From Polytrichum commune (Eukaryota > Streptophyta > Polytrichopsida > Polytrichales > Polytrichaceae), in the NCBI GenBank assembly GCA_950295325.1, contig OX485805.1, positions 24,477,501 through 24,541,500 on the forward strand: a stretch of 64,000 nucleotides of DNA, read 5' to 3'. Positions within the stretch are counted from its first letter, which is position 1, and each line of letters begins with the position of its first letter. The translations under genes and the position numbers were made by a program. Below, one piece after another: positions 33,249-44,989 of the stretch. Under the pieces are notes generated by a model, which saw only the letters and a program-made list of their open reading frames with translations, was not told the DNA's origin and did not search any database.

Positions 33249-34205
33249 ATGGCGTCGCCGATGAAAAAACCATCCCGGTTGTTTACGAGGTCGCCGAGAT
33301 CGGTTTCGGAGAAGAAGCTGTCGCCGCGAGGTGGATCAAACAACGGCGAGCGGGTGGGAGAGAAGCGGGGGAGTGGTCTGAACAGAGTGACGTCCCGCAT
33401 TTCGACGAAAGTGCACAAGGTGATTCACAGAATCGGCGGGGGCTTCGACGATCGAATGGCATCGGACATGGACTTATACGCAGCGACCCCAGTGAAGGGA
33501 TACCACGGTGTGCGGTACCGTGAGGAGCTTAACAAGTACGTGTCCGAGATTCGTCCTACCAAGGACAAGAAGAAGATATGGCTGGGGACCTATGACACAG
33601 CGGAGGAGGCCGCGCGCGCGTTTGACATGGGGAACTTATATTGCAAGAAGAAAATCCCACTCAATTTCCCCGACTCACCGAAAATGCTAAAGAAAATCTC
33701 CTCCAAGCTCTCCCCGGACGAGATTCGCAACGCCATCGCTAAGAACGCCAAGGAGGCCGCTCGCATGACAGACTCCAACTCCAATGCTAATTTGAACAAA
33801 TCCAACAAGGACATCATCGATCGCCGCGCTGCTGAGAAGGCGCACCAATTGGTACAGCAGCGAGCGGGTGAGTCTTACTTCGAAGCTGCTCCGCCGGGAT
33901 GCTCGTCCGTGAGTTACACGGAAACTTTACCCGAGCAAGTGGAAACAGCGACGGCGATGGCAATTGATGGAACAGGTGGAGCTGCAAGCCGAGACTCCAG
34001 CCTCGACTTGGCAAAGTGCTTCAACGATGACCTTGCTTCAATCAATTTCGATGAGCTTATCCTCGGGAGTAATAATAACACGCAATATCCGCCTGGCGTG
34101 TACTATCTATCACACGAGCAAGACAATCTATCACAAGGCGACTACCGCATTCCATCTTTCGAATCGGAATGGTATTTGGATCAACCGCAGTTCATGAGCA
34201 CTTGA
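33249..34205 (+). CDS. AP2/ERF-domain transcription factor
   Basis: Single-exon gene of 318 codons. The start at 33249 (GAGAAATGG) is chosen because the context is good and the upstream in-frame stretch has no other ATG. The AP2/ERF DNA-binding domain spans about residues 84-142: GYHGVRYREE, YVSEIRPTKDKKKIWLGTYD with WLG at 111-113, then TAEEAARAFDMGN and LNFPDS. Known family members bind GCC-box or DRE-type elements in the nucleus. The first strand lacks the common PWGKW and reads ELNKY, which departs from typical ERFs. The basic N-terminus (residues 1-60, rich in K, R and S) may aid nuclear import. SPDEIRNAIAKNAKEAARMT follows the domain. The C-terminal tail is acidic and S/T/N-rich, a plausible activation region. 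Lack of introns is usual for ERF/DREB genes. Subgroup (DREB- or ERF-like) is not decided. Confidence 0.92.
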   Translation: MASPMKKPSRLFTRSPRSVSEKKLSPRGGSNNGERVGEKRGSGLNRVTSRISTKVHKVIHRIGGGFDDRMASDMDLYAATPVKGYHGVRYREELNKYVSEIRPTKDKKKIWLGTYDTAEEAARAFDMGNLYCKKKIPLNFPDSPKMLKKISSKLSPDEIRNAIAKNAKEAARMTDSNSNANLNKSNKDIIDRRAAEKAHQLVQQRAGESYFEAAPPGCSSVSYTETLPEQVETATAMAIDGTGGAASRDSSLDLAKCFNDDLASINFDELILGSNNNTQYPPGVYYLSHEQDNLSQGDYRIPSFESEWYLDQPQFMST

Positions 34206-36727
34206 GAGTTTTTTTTTTCTCTCTCTATCGTGGTGTCCTCTGGCGATGACATCAGCGGCAGCAGACAAGCCGATGGACGACAACGGGGGCTTCATTCGGA
34301 CACCCTAATCCCTCGGCTGTCCACTAGAGCAGCAATTTCATTTGCAAGCTTCGATTTGATCAAGAAGCTTGTGAAAACTTTAGTACAGCTGTATTAGTGT
34401 TGTAAATTGGCCGCCGTTTCGGTGAAGGATTCGACAACGGTAATCGGAAGCAGTTTCGTCAGTTCCTTTGGAGCACCGCAAGCTTTTGAGGAGCTGTGAG
34501 TTTAGATGATTTCTTTGCGGATGCCGTAGCAAATGATTTATAGATTCTCAATATGGAATTGGTGATGCTACTTATGTATACGTTACTCTGTTTTATGATT
34601 CCATTCCGGGGATGCGCAGCACAAAACCGACGTTTCTAGCTCGGTGCCGCTCTGGATTTAGGGAAAGGGTAGATAGTAGTATATTATTATAATGTATATT
34701 ACTGTAAATTTGTACTTAGTCGCTGATGAGTCAGCCGTATGCAAGTAGGCTCCAGGAAAATTACAAAGGAGGCAGTTAGTACCTAGTTTGAGATAGAGAG
34801 CTGCGAAAAAATGGCTTTATCTGTCCAGCGAGCAGACACAGATAGTGGCAGGAGTCAAGGGAATTAGTGGAATCAGTTAGTCGAAGAAGAGAGTGAACAT
34901 CCGCCACTTTTACAAACTTGCCCTTACCTGCATGTAGAGTGAACAGGTGCACCAATTCAATCAATTAAAAGCGATTGGATTTTCTTGATGACATTCAAGT
35001 GACATCAGCTTTGTGCAAATCTTCGGTGACAGAGAGCCTTCTTTTTATAGATGTGAGAAATTGGAGAGGTGTTGATGATGTACACTTTCTGCAGTTGGCT
35101 GAAACCAGAATCTGCAACATTGAAGAATGATGCCCCACACACACACCAGCAGATTGAACATCCACGATTGAAGTGGATACCAGCACTTTCGGATCTCTAT
35201 AGAACTGTGACAAATGGATGAAGGCGAATCAGTGACTTTACTCTTTTCTTCCCTCCTCCTCCTCGGGACCGTACGTGACTTGTATAACTAACTAACCGGA
35301 CTTCAGATCAGGTATGCTCCCAGATGCAAAAATTGAAAACTGCTGTAGAAAGGAGCATCATTATCCTTGAATTCGATGCATTGAAAAACCTCTGAGCTCT
35401 GGAAGATGATCTTTAACACTCTCCCACAACATTTCTTAGGCCATTTCCCAATGTAGTAACTGCAGCAAATGTGAACCACTATTTACGATTTTAACCCGCC
35501 CAACGATGGACTTCGTTTCATATATAACACATGCCAAGTGGGTAATAGTCTAAACCTGCTCCTATAGGTTGGTTGTTGATTCATCCCAATTTAAGCTCAC
35601 TGCACTAATTTGGGGGTCTTTGACCTTGATTAGGGTTTAATAAGGCCTAAAACAACATGATCCTGCATAAGGAGGAGGGCAGTTGCATGGGGCCTTCGTG
35701 GATATGGGAATGAGGCTCTGGTTTGGCTGGGGCGAACCAACCCGTACATTGGTTCCTTGGAGGCAAGGGTTTAGGCATCCAACAAGGAACGAGTGTATGG
35801 GTTGGTTCGCCCAAATCCTCATGTTTTGTGATGTCTAAGTGAATACAATGAATTTTCTAATGCCTCCAGATTTTTTTAATAAATAAATTCCCACAATATG
35901 ACTTTGGAATTGGCTTCGGAACGTTCTAGTTATTATATGGTGGGCTGCAATTGGAATGAAGTGGTAACTGGTATTTAGGTAATCCCAATCTTTTGATGAG
36001 TTTGGAATTAAGCAAGCAATTTTTGAAAAAGTGAACACTCATGCCTTTTGTTATTTGTACTCACCATGTAGTTGTTACGTAGGTGATTGTATAGTAAAAG
36101 AATGTAGACATGTTGTGTGTAAACATTTGACACCATAATGAACAAATTAAAGTGGACATGCAACAATAATTTGCTCTAGAATCGGTCCAAAAGTCCAAAA
36201 TTATCTAAATACTAGTTTGGGTATAAATGTGTAAAGGGTTCAATTTTCGTTGGGACCCCCACGAGGGCACATGAGATAAATAATCAAGCTTAACATTTTT
36301 TCACGTAAAAACCAAGCACTCCCACACCCTTGTGTTTGATTATGAACCTCTTTGTTTGTTCTCGCCGTTGATGTTACTCTACTGCCTAGCTACGATCATC
36401 CCTTTTGCCACAACAAGGTTCCTCAACGATCAAAGAATCTTATTCAACCATGCTATTTTTTTGGAAAGTGGAGTTTTTCCTTCATTTTGCAAATGAAACA
36501 ATCCCCACTAAATCATTTCAACTCCATATCTGCCCAAAAGAATCACTAAAACATACGGTTTGTGGCCCTATTATGAACTCCACAATCAACTTAAAGTGTT
36601 ATATATGCCTTGCATCTTGTTAGCGATCGTGACTCACGAAGATTATCACTTCAAGTTTCCTTGCCATGTATCCCTCAATGCTAGGTGTCCAATTATGAAG
36701 AGTGGGCACATAATAAGTGCATATCCC
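34206..36727. other. 3-prime region of the AP2/ERF gene, then intergenic
   Basis: 34206-34760 is probably 3-prime UTR, with TGTAAATT-type AU-rich stretches near 34398 and 34703. The remainder holds no supported gene. A fragment near 35565 (GGTTGTTGATTCATCCCAAT) is a solo end of the family described at 38885-39421. Confidence 0.45.
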
Positions 36728-37223
36728 TTAGGGCCACTTCACACACAAGACTGAAGGCCCATGACCATTGCAATCTAAGAGCTCTCATTGGTCGAAAGGG
36801 CCGAGACCGTCCAAGTTCACTTCACACACGAAGGTGACGACTTAAAGGCCCAAAGAAGACGTCATGGATGAAAAGTCTACGTGGAATCCTACATGGTGGA
36901 CTATGGATAAAGTTTCATGGTCTCCTGGAATTTGTGTCGGACCCACGGCAGATTCCAGAACATACAAACACCACCAAGTAATCCTCTTAGATCGATAGAG
37001 TTTGAGACATATTATATTAAACCAAACCCTCCCCTCTTTTTTCCACCTACAAAACATGCAATGGTCCCGCAACATGGTCCATTCTCACTTCACACCATGC
37101 TTGAGAGCCCGTGACTCAATAAAACAACTTTCCCAACACCCATGGTACGGCCTTTGGACGAGAGTCAAGGGTCCTCACCATTACAAGGGCACGGCTCTTG
37201 GCTCATGTGTGAAGTGTCCCTTA
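36728..37223 (+). mobile_element. Complete PIF/Harbinger-like MITE, family Y, TTA target duplication
   Basis: The body 36731-37220 begins GGGCCACTTCACACACAAGA and ends TGTGTGAAGTGTCCC. It is flanked by TTA at 36728-36730 and 37221-37223. Related copies: 1-138 (end only) and 20751-21327 (inverted, with an extra hairpin). Non-coding. Confidence 0.85.
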
Positions 37224-38884
37224 CTAATATATTGGGCTTACTTTGCATCATCCCACATACGAGTCTGCAACTAGACCCCCATGTCTGCACTTGGGCCTCA
37301 AGAGAAACCTCGAATCCCGAGCTTTCTCTTTACCAGATCCGAACCCTTGAATATATAGCCTGCCTGTTCATCCACTTCTGTCTGTATGTTAACTTACGTG
37401 GAATAAACTTAAGGGTCAAGCAAACTCGCTCATGGACACGATTCACAAAATAGTACTCCTTATTTACCTCCACTTTACTCATTCGTTGGTTGAGCTTGTC
37501 CCATGGGAAGAGAGGCCCCTAGGGGTGGTCTATGGAATGGACCAAAGTTTGGCAGCCAACCAGATCTGGCCACGTGTTGTAGTGTTAGTAACTCACTCGT
37601 CAAGTGGAGTCCAGCTGCAAGTGTATGTTAAAGTGGTCTCTAAAACGAGTCGAAGTTTGGTCTTGGTCGGACCACCAACCAATGTTGGTCGCGTGTGCAA
37701 GATAATACTGGGGCTAAGCACTCTTGTCACGAGTTGCTTGTTCATGCATTTGTTTCCCTCGCTCACCTTATTTTGCCTCTGCTTCCGGTATGGTTGGTTT
37801 CCTGACATCTACTGAGGGGAGGGAGGAGGGGGGCAATGGTAAGAACTGAGTCCTATAAGAAGAAGGCGGTGGTTCATTCCCATTTAAGTTCACTAGAGTA
37901 GTTTGGGGTCTTTGACATTTGAGTAAAGTGTTAAATCAACGCAAAGCCCTTGGTGTGTACTTGGTGGGTTTTTTAGGTGACACGTATTTGCCCGCTGCGA
38001 ATATCCGCATGGCTTCTTGTGGAAGAAGATTGGAGCCGTCCAACTCATTTCAATCTAACGGTTGAAATCCATGTTAGGGCCTAATTTATTACTATGACGA
38101 TATTAATGGGCTATGCGATACTAAATTCCAACGTTTTCATGCTCCCTTCCCCCTCATATTGTAAATGTTCATTTTGTTCAATAGTGGGACACCTTAACCT
38201 CCTCCCCCTTCCTCCCAATATCAAACGACTTTAATTGTCGAATATATTCGTTTAATTTAGTATGTCAATGCTCATGATTGTCCAAAGAATGCACACATGG
38301 CCTAACATGTCCCTACCTCGATTCTCCTAGCCTTAGCCCTAACCTCCAAACCCCTTGTTCCTACTCAACATGAGTAGCTTAACCCTAAGAGTCCAAGATA
38401 TCTTGTTTGAACCTATAAATATGCACAAAACTGCATTTTTGAGCTCCATACTTTCATTTTTGGCTCACTTCATTAAAACAAGTAGACCCTTTAAATAACA
38501 TCAACTCATTCATCAAGTCCATTATTTAATTAAGTTGATTACCTTGATACAATCACATATTCGGGTTCAAAAACACATGTGGTCATGGGTGCAAATACAC
38601 CCACTAGTATTTTAGCCATCAGTGTCACGTATGACTATAGTTTCATCTTCTCCTTGACATAATAAAATAAATTTCCAACCCCATGAATATAAAATACTTA
38701 TGTTAAGACTTGGTGAGGACCCTTAATAGTGATTGTGTTTATATCCAAGTTGAACAACGAGCCCTTTAATATACCTTTATGATTAAGATGTTGATCTACA
38801 CTATTTCAAAAATGGCATCCCTAGGATAGACAATCACCTCCTTGAGTTGGGCCCCAAGGTAAAACGGGGTCTCGTGAAACCTTG
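37224..38884. other. Intergenic stretch, nothing assigned
   Basis: The 127-codon plus frame at 37432-37815 has no recognisable motif, and part of it is an imperfect direct repeat (AAGTTTGG...CCAACCA...TGGYCRCGTGT). Another GGTTCATTCCCATTTAAGTTC family end lies near 37870. Confidence 0.4.
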
Positions 38885-39421
38885 ATTCTCATAGACATGT
38901 GATTAATTCACCTCAAATAGGTCCATTAAAAGTAATTTGGGTCTCTGATGCTAATTCCAATGTCAATCATCTTAACTTAACATTACTCAGCTCCTTGTTT
39001 GTGTTCCGTGGGACTAGGTATCGAGCAAGCATAATTCTCCTCTATCTCGCAAATTCCTCATTTATGGGGAGCACTCAAGATGTAGCTATAGAGTTTTTGA
39101 CTAGCAACTTATAACTTCATCAAAGTCTTTCTAATCGCATCCTCTTTCTTTGGAAAAAGAGACCATCATCCACATTAGTTGCTTAGTAATGTTACGAAGA
39201 AGTAAAATTACAAGATGTAATTTAACTAACCGCGTTTCCCTTCGGTAAGTTAATGTTGGTGGGGGCCCAACTCATGAAAGGAGAATTATGCTCATCCAAT
39301 CCCACATAACCCAACCAAGGAGCTGAATAATGTTAAGCAACAACGATCCGACTTTGAAATTAGCACCAAAGACCCTCAATCACTTTACCGGACCTATTTG
39401 AGATGAAATAACTACAAATCT
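38885..39421. mobile_element. Inverted-repeat (foldback-like) element
   Basis: The left arm (about 38885-39045) and right arm (about 39255-39421) are imperfect inverted copies: CACCTCAAATAGGTCC, GTAATTTGGGTCT, CTTAACATTACTCAGCTCCT and GAGCATAATTCTCCT recur inverted in order. Solo ends of the same family appear near 23980, 35565, 37870 and 47459. It overlaps the W repeat core. Non-coding. Confidence 0.65.
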
Positions 39422-39903
39422 ATCCAACCCCAAGACAAACGACACTAAAATACGATGTCAAATGTCACTCACCACTTGGAATTACCCAACACTACAATTA
39501 TTTACTATACACCTTAATTTTTTCACCAACGAAGGCCGAATTGGCTGTTTCGACATTGTTGTAGAACATCAACATCTTTACTTGGTACAAAAAAATTACA
39601 CCAATAGTAAAAACACATACAAACATAGAAGTCCGAACTAATGGTCGGGGAAAACCCAGGGCTAGTTCATTATCAGCCGATGGATTTCCCTTCATGGCCG
39701 GTCCAAATTTCCAACCATCGGATGGCAATCCGACTGTAATTTCAATCCTCTAGCAATTAGGCGATGGACCAGAAAATGTCCCGGAAATGTAGCCGTTCAA
39801 AATAGGGAGTTATTGGATTTCAGCCAGAAGAAGTATTCAAATTTCAAATACTGGCCGATACATAGTTGTTCAAAATACTATTAAACAAAAACTTCGTAAT
39901 CGA
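39422..39903. other. Intergenic, flank of a likely hAT remnant
   Basis: No gene seen. The 39720-39900 part repeats short CCGATA and GGCCGATA-like motifs also present at 40321-40480, suggesting the two sides of one decayed element. Confidence 0.35.
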
Positions 39904-40089
39904 ATGTCTACATTTAACTTAGAAAATATGATGCGTGTTGCTATAGAAGGCTCAGACAATGATTTTGATGACATTCTAACAAGTGCTCTAAATCTTTGGA
40001 AGGATGCTGCTAAGTTTCGCTATTTGTATAGCAATCCAAAGCGCTATTTATCTGGGGCATCTGATGATGCACTTGAGGAAGTACCTTGA
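39904..40089 (+). pseudogene. Possible hAT-type transposase C-terminal fragment
   Basis: A 61-codon frame contains LENMMRVAIEGSDNDFDDIL and ALNLWKDAAKFRY before TGA. The pattern LMRISIEGP...FDF..AL.LW is the usual tail of hAT/BED-type transposases and the genes derived from them. Upstream catalytic and dimerisation segments were not found. It lies between CCGATA-rich flanks. A short fragment, so chance similarity cannot be excluded. Confidence 0.4.
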
Positions 40090-40640
40090 ACCTTAAACTT
40101 TTTGAATTATGCAACCTTTCCATGATCGAATCCAATTGCTTCTATGAAGAATTGGGGGACCCTTGGCCTTCAAGCGGTGAAGGCATTGCTAGGTTCAATT
40201 CCTGCCAAGGATATTAACTCTTCAAATTTAAAGCTTTGAACATGCCTTTTCTTTTCACTTATTCAAGATTTTGTACTAAGAAACGATTTCTAATAACTTT
40301 TCATACATTTTTAAAACAATTAGTGCCGATATGAATTCCATTTAATCGGATATTGGCCAATGAAAATACGAAAATATAGGCAATTGGCCAATTGATTTTA
40401 CAAAAGACCGGCTGTTGCCGATGTAAATTGGGTAAAATCCGACCCTTCGTAGCAACTACCGGCAATTAGCCACACAGGCTTCAAAAACTTCCCGAACTCT
40501 GGTGGGGGCCCAACACAAAGAGATAGGTGTCTAGTCTTGGCCCTTTATGTACTATCCCGAGTAAAATAACTTAGTACAGACATGTGCAAGAATCTAGGGT
40601 GGGGCGCTAACCGAGTGAGTTTGCAAAGCATCCTTGACCT
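40090..40640. other. Intergenic, right flank of the hAT-like fragment
   Basis: A tRNA-like B-box motif (GGTTCAATTCC, near 40191) follows AGCGGTGAAGGCATTGCTA, but no acceptor stem or A box can be built. No gene seen. Confidence 0.35.
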
Positions 40641-40643
40641 AAA

Positions 40644-40682
40644 AGGAAAGGCAAGGAAAGGAAAGGCAAGGAAAGGAAAGGT
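40644..40682. repeat. Short AAGGAAAGGC tandem repeat
   Basis: GGAAAGGCAAGGAAA units are repeated about four times. Confidence 0.85.
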
Positions 40683-40725
40683 GGCCAGAAAAATGTGTGG
40701 GGAAACCGTGTGCCCGGCAAACCTT

Positions 40726-40886
40726 GGGTGGGGCCCGGTATACGCCCCTATAGCTAACCGGGTGGGGTCCTGTATACGCCCCTGTATCTACTTGGGTGGG
40801 CCCCGGTATACGCCCCTATATCTAACTAGGCGGGGCCCGGTATACGACCCTGTATCTAATTGGGCGGGGCCCGGTATAAGCCCCTG
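40726..40886 (+). repeat. 34-bp minisatellite, 4.8 copies, cut by a pogo-like insertion
   Basis: Five units of the form GGGTGGGGCCCGGTATACGC + CCCTRTATCTAAYT, four of exactly 34 bp. The fifth stops at CCCTG, where the pogo-like element at 40889 entered a TA. Sequence after that element (TAGTTATTAACTTGGTTGGGC) resembles the continuation of the unit. Confidence 0.92.
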
Positions 40887-41685
40887 TACAGTCTAACCTT
40901 GTTAATATGACACTCGTTTACACAACACCCTTGATAATCACAACACATTTTTGCAAAACCCAACTTTTAAATCCAAAACTCCCTCTTTTATACAACCACG
41001 ACACTCGCTAATGTGATGTTTAGAAATCTTTGTTTTGTCATACTAAAGACGTAGTTAATGCTAACATTCCTTTCATCTATGTTATGTGCATCTAAAATAC
41101 GTCCATTTTCATTTGGGGTTCTACTTGGGAGCTTCACTTATCAATGGGAACTTAATGAGAATCAGGGTTACGAGTGTAGAATGGACATGGTTAGCGTTAG
41201 CGTGGCCTCATGCCTAGTATGTTGCCTTGTACACGGATGATATCGTACCACTAGTATCTTGGTGCTAAACGTCATGCATCATTGTTGTCTAGTTTCTTAT
41301 TAGCGGAACTCTTTATATTTGGGTGTTAATGAAATGATTAGTTTTCAAAAGTTAGTAGGGAATTTAGGTAAAATGACAGTTGCTAACTTGAGTAAGCAAC
41401 ACCAAAGATCTTTGAACTCCTATTTCAAGAGTTCTTGAGAATATTTGTATTGGTTTGGAGTTAGAAGGTCTTATTTCATAATGTCTATAAACCCTAAACT
41501 CGTTGTATATACTTTTTAAGCTCATATTACTTATGTTTTCATATTCCCTCCATAATACGACAACTTTACGCCATTTGTCACATTAATGAGAAGACGACAC
41601 CTCGATAATACGTTTTTTTTTTTTTTTTTTTTTTTTTTTGTGGGTGTGTTTCGCAAACGTGTCATACTAAAGAGGGAGAACAATA
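40887..41685 (+). mobile_element. Pogo-like non-autonomous element, TA target duplication
   Basis: The body 40889-41683 runs from CAGTCTAACCTTGTTAATAT to CTAAAGAGGGAGAACAA, flanked by TA at 40887-40888 and 41684-41685. It is the same family as 24608-25373 and 52015-52730. A 27-base poly(T) lies at 41613-41639. Non-coding. Confidence 0.87.
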
Positions 41686-42107
41686 GTTATTAACTTGGTT
41701 GGGCCCTTGACATGAGCGTAGACTTTGGGGGGGTGGGGGGGTGTCAATGGTCCAAGCGAGTGATCCTATTGGTCAAGAGTGGTATTGTGGTCTTTGTGCA
41801 CCGATAGGAGTGGGACCGAGGAAACAATCAAAATAGAAAAGGTTCAAATATGAAGCTTATATTGGGCCCAAGGGAGGGAGGGAGAGTTTCTTTAGTAAGT
41901 GGCACCTTGGGCCCCTTTACTATGTTATAGTGGTTTGCGGTGGTACATCCTTTTTAAGGGTTGCCTATCAAGAACGCGTTGAGTGATTGATGAGTGCCAT
42001 TGGCTCGTACCATGGTGAACCCCCTCCCTTCCCTTTTTCTTTTGTTGGAGAGGTTACAAGTATTTATTGGGACGAGGCATTTTTAAGACCAAAACGCAAC
42101 ACCAACG
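41686..42107. other. Intergenic stretch, nothing recognised
   Basis: Short G-rich runs near 41727-41743; no gene. Confidence 0.4.
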
Positions 42108-42575
42108 TAAGATAGGCAAACGGACATCGGTGAATGATTGTTGTTGGTGCGTTGGGCTAGGAGTCGAATGATTCTTGTGTGAATTCAAAATGGCTGGTTG
42201 TGAAAGTAGTGCGTTGGAAAGGATGCAGTGGTAGGCTGGATGTAATGATTGGCTGGGTAGGTCATGTTTCATACCACTTGGGATCACTTTTGGTTGTTGT
42301 TGAGTCGCCATGGAGTTAACCGTTTTGTGTGCAGTTGTGTGTAGAGTAGGATATTGTGATGCTCGAATTAGGGAGGCTCTATTGTACAAGTAAGGGGTTT
42401 GACTTACTTGTCTCTTTGGGGGAAATGTAGCTATCTATTTGTAGGGTATCAAATTACAAAACAAATTGCATTCCTCATCGTTTCATGTACTCCAACTCTG
42501 CAAAATATCGCACGCATTTCAAGTCACACTTTCTGGCCGAATCAAGTTGTTATCACTGTTTCTTGTTTTCCTACC
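42108..42575 (+). repeat. Dispersed repeat, partner of 23228-23650
   Basis: Parallel to the first copy over its full length with scattered substitutions and small indels. It passes directly into a W-family repeat at 42590-42780. Confidence 0.7.
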
Positions 42576-42589
42576 ATAACATTACACAA

Positions 42590-42780
42590 CCCCTTGGTTG
42601 TGTTCTGTGCGACCATGTATCACACGTTTTCCTTTAATTCTTGTAATCCCTATTTACAGGGAGCACTCATGTTGTGTGTGAACTTTTCGACAAGCAGCTG
42701 GGAATCATCATAGTTAATCACATTGTAACCTTTGTCTTTGAGAAAGAAATCATCATGTGGCTGCTTAGTAATGTGATGAA
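42590..42780 (+). repeat. Dispersed repeat family W
   Basis: TTGTGTTCTGTGCGACCATGT, GGGAGCACTC and GCTTAGTAATGTGATGA blocks match 38985-39200, and the inverse of 19610-19760 and 30645-30770. Confidence 0.6.
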
Positions 42781-43464
42781 ACCTAAACCTAATACTACGT
42801 GATTCAAATACGCGTTCAATGTTTTATTAACTAATATTGCACACTCGATAATTTACATTATCGGAGGGGCCTATGTGTTCATTTGAAAGATCCATGTACA
42901 TGCACTTCGAATAACCGCCATGATTAAATAAAGGGAGATTCAATTTTCAATCCGAATTTCGTCGATATGTCATCAGGGATCGTCCGATGCAACACAAATC
43001 TCAAGACGTAAGTCTCATTGAGAGGATGGAGACCAAGAAAAACAAAGTGAAAAACAATACCTTTTGTACCACACTCGTACATTTAATTTGGAGCTTCAAA
43101 TGTATGACAACGATGCACGTTGGTTTTCATACGGTTTGTATAGTTGTGTTGTTGGTTATGAGTAAGCCTACCTCGGATAAAAACGATGCTATCCATGATC
43201 ATTTGTCTCCGTAGATTGACGTTGTGTGCTTGCTGGTAAGTTATGGGGCCCAATTGTGGGCACTTCCAACTTGAGATATGTTTTCACCGTTGGATTGGTT
43301 CGAGAGTTGTGCTAGATGCCCTTAGGAGTTGCGAATCGCGGAAATTGTCCCCTTAGGTCTTACATTTGGAATCGAGGTGTGTTGTAAGTCAAAATAAAGG
43401 TTGTTTTTCTCTTCAAATTAACACACATGCACTCCCAATTGTAAGTATGACTGAACTAAATATG
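42781..43464. other. Intergenic stretch, nothing recognised
   Basis: No supported gene or repeat. Confidence 0.4.
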
Positions 43465-43645
43465 GACAATTGACTTGTCCAAATAAATAATGCATATGAG
43501 AGTATTTTTTGTACAGTTGAGACATGCGCATTACAAAACAAAATTATTTGGTGAAAGTAACTAGAAGAATGTGATGAGTATCCCAACAATGCATTTCTTT
43601 AAGAAGTATTGTGGTCAAATTATTCATGTACATGTGTATTTTGTA
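43465..43645. repeat. Dispersed repeat, partner of 4005-4210
   Basis: Same block order as the 4005-4210 copy (AATGCATATGAGAG, AGTTGAGACATGC, GTAACTAGAAGA, TTTAAGAAG). Confidence 0.6.
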
Positions 43646-43999
43646 TTCACAAATAACACAAAAATGCCATATATGGTAATGAAAGTTTATTTCATGATTT
43701 TGAGACTATTTAAGGATGTGTCTTTGAAATATGCAACAAGAAAAACATGAAAATATATGAAACATGTCTAATTTTAGATGCATAAAGCAACTTGGATCCA
43801 TGGCACTAACCAATTCAACACAAATGCATGTCATCACAATAAGAAATTGAGGCTACTATTGAACCATTTGCATTAACAATAATAAATTATAACCATTGGA
43901 AAGCAAGATGTGGAGATGATTAGGAATTGAATATATTGAATGGGATTGATAAACATGATATAAGGGAGACACCCATTCATATGTTTAGGAGTTGGTCCT

Positions 44000-44770
44000 T
44001 TGAATGCAATAGATAACCAACCACAACTTACAGTGATCAACTAGTAGACCATACACGTTTGGAACATCAATGGAACCTAAACCTCCTCTTTTGCAACAAC
44101 TATTTTCTGTTTGGCTACAGCCTTTGCGGCGACTTCCTTTTCTTTTTTCTCTCATCATCTCCATGGCCTTGAAAATCTCGGGCCCATGGCTGTAACCTCT
44201 GTTTTGTATCGGAGTGGACAATTGATCGGATGTCCAAGAGGAGGGGGGCGGCGGACGCTAGCCACAACTCTGTCCTCAACCCCGACATGCTTGGAGTAAT
44301 CCACGGCTGAGGTAGCATGCATCCACGGTGGAGAATTGGTAGGGTGATGGCATAGGGAGGTCACTATCACCGCGGGGGGGGGGGGGGGGGGGGGGAGAGC
44401 TAGGGAATGGCGGAGATGCAGACGGGCCAAAATACACTTGTTCCACTTTTGGTGGAGTTGGAGGAAGCACCTATGAAAAAGAAAACCATGCAAAAAGGGG
44501 ATCAATGTTCAAATTAATGAACCATGCAAATTTTACAAGGGCCTTACATACATTATTATGAGGGTTGAGAGGTCTATTGCCAATTGGTTGGGATAGGACA
44601 AAATTGGGGAAATTATCAGGGTGGTTCACAAACCTCTGAATGTAGGGAGCTAGGTTGGCCTCCAGGAATGTGTCCTTCATGTCGGAGGGGGGGGGGGCAC
44701 GTGGTAGACATTTTAACTTGGAACATGTTATGATACAAAACAAGGAAACAACAAGCATGAATGAAATGTA
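44000..44770 (-). pseudogene. Unassigned two-exon gene remnant, proline-rich
   Basis: On the minus strand a frame ending NRPLNPHNN meets a GTATGT donor near 44550. A TTTTTCATAG acceptor near 44470 continues in phase with VLPPTPPKVEQVYFGPSASP. Upstream of the donor is DTFLEANLAPYIQRFVNHPD. Downstream a poly-P tract is encoded by the 22-G run (44374-44395), followed by SDLPMPSPYQFSTVDACYL. The frame then breaks; a shifted frame near 44170-44090 gives EVAAKAVAKQKIVVAKEEV before a TAG. No family recognised. It shares a 3-prime flanking repeat with the SWIM remnant at 4369-5291, so it may be another part of the same transposon gene; that is inference. Confidence 0.4.
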
Positions 44771-44989
44771 CATGATTGAAAGTGCAACAAGTCCCTATGT
44801 CAAAAATGAGGTAGATAGATTTGAACATAAGAATACAAGGACATGTAAAAGTGGAGGCATCTTATGCATGGTTGGGTTCTCATGCAAGAAAGAATGCTAT
44901 GGCTCATTTATGGATGAGTGTTTGCAATTGCAAGATGAAGGTGGTGCCCATTATGTGCAAATGCTTGTTCGTAAAACGGGCACTTGTAA

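Noticed and set aside
34721-34760. CTGATGAGTCAGC, a hammerhead ribozyme-like core
   Set aside because: No GAAAC follows at the required distance and no closing stem is seen.
37432-37815. 127-codon plus frame
   Set aside because: No motif, and part of it is an imperfect direct repeat; not supported as a gene.
40150-40210. tRNA-like sequence with a GGTTCAATTCC B box
   Set aside because: No acceptor stem, anticodon arm or A box can be folded around it.
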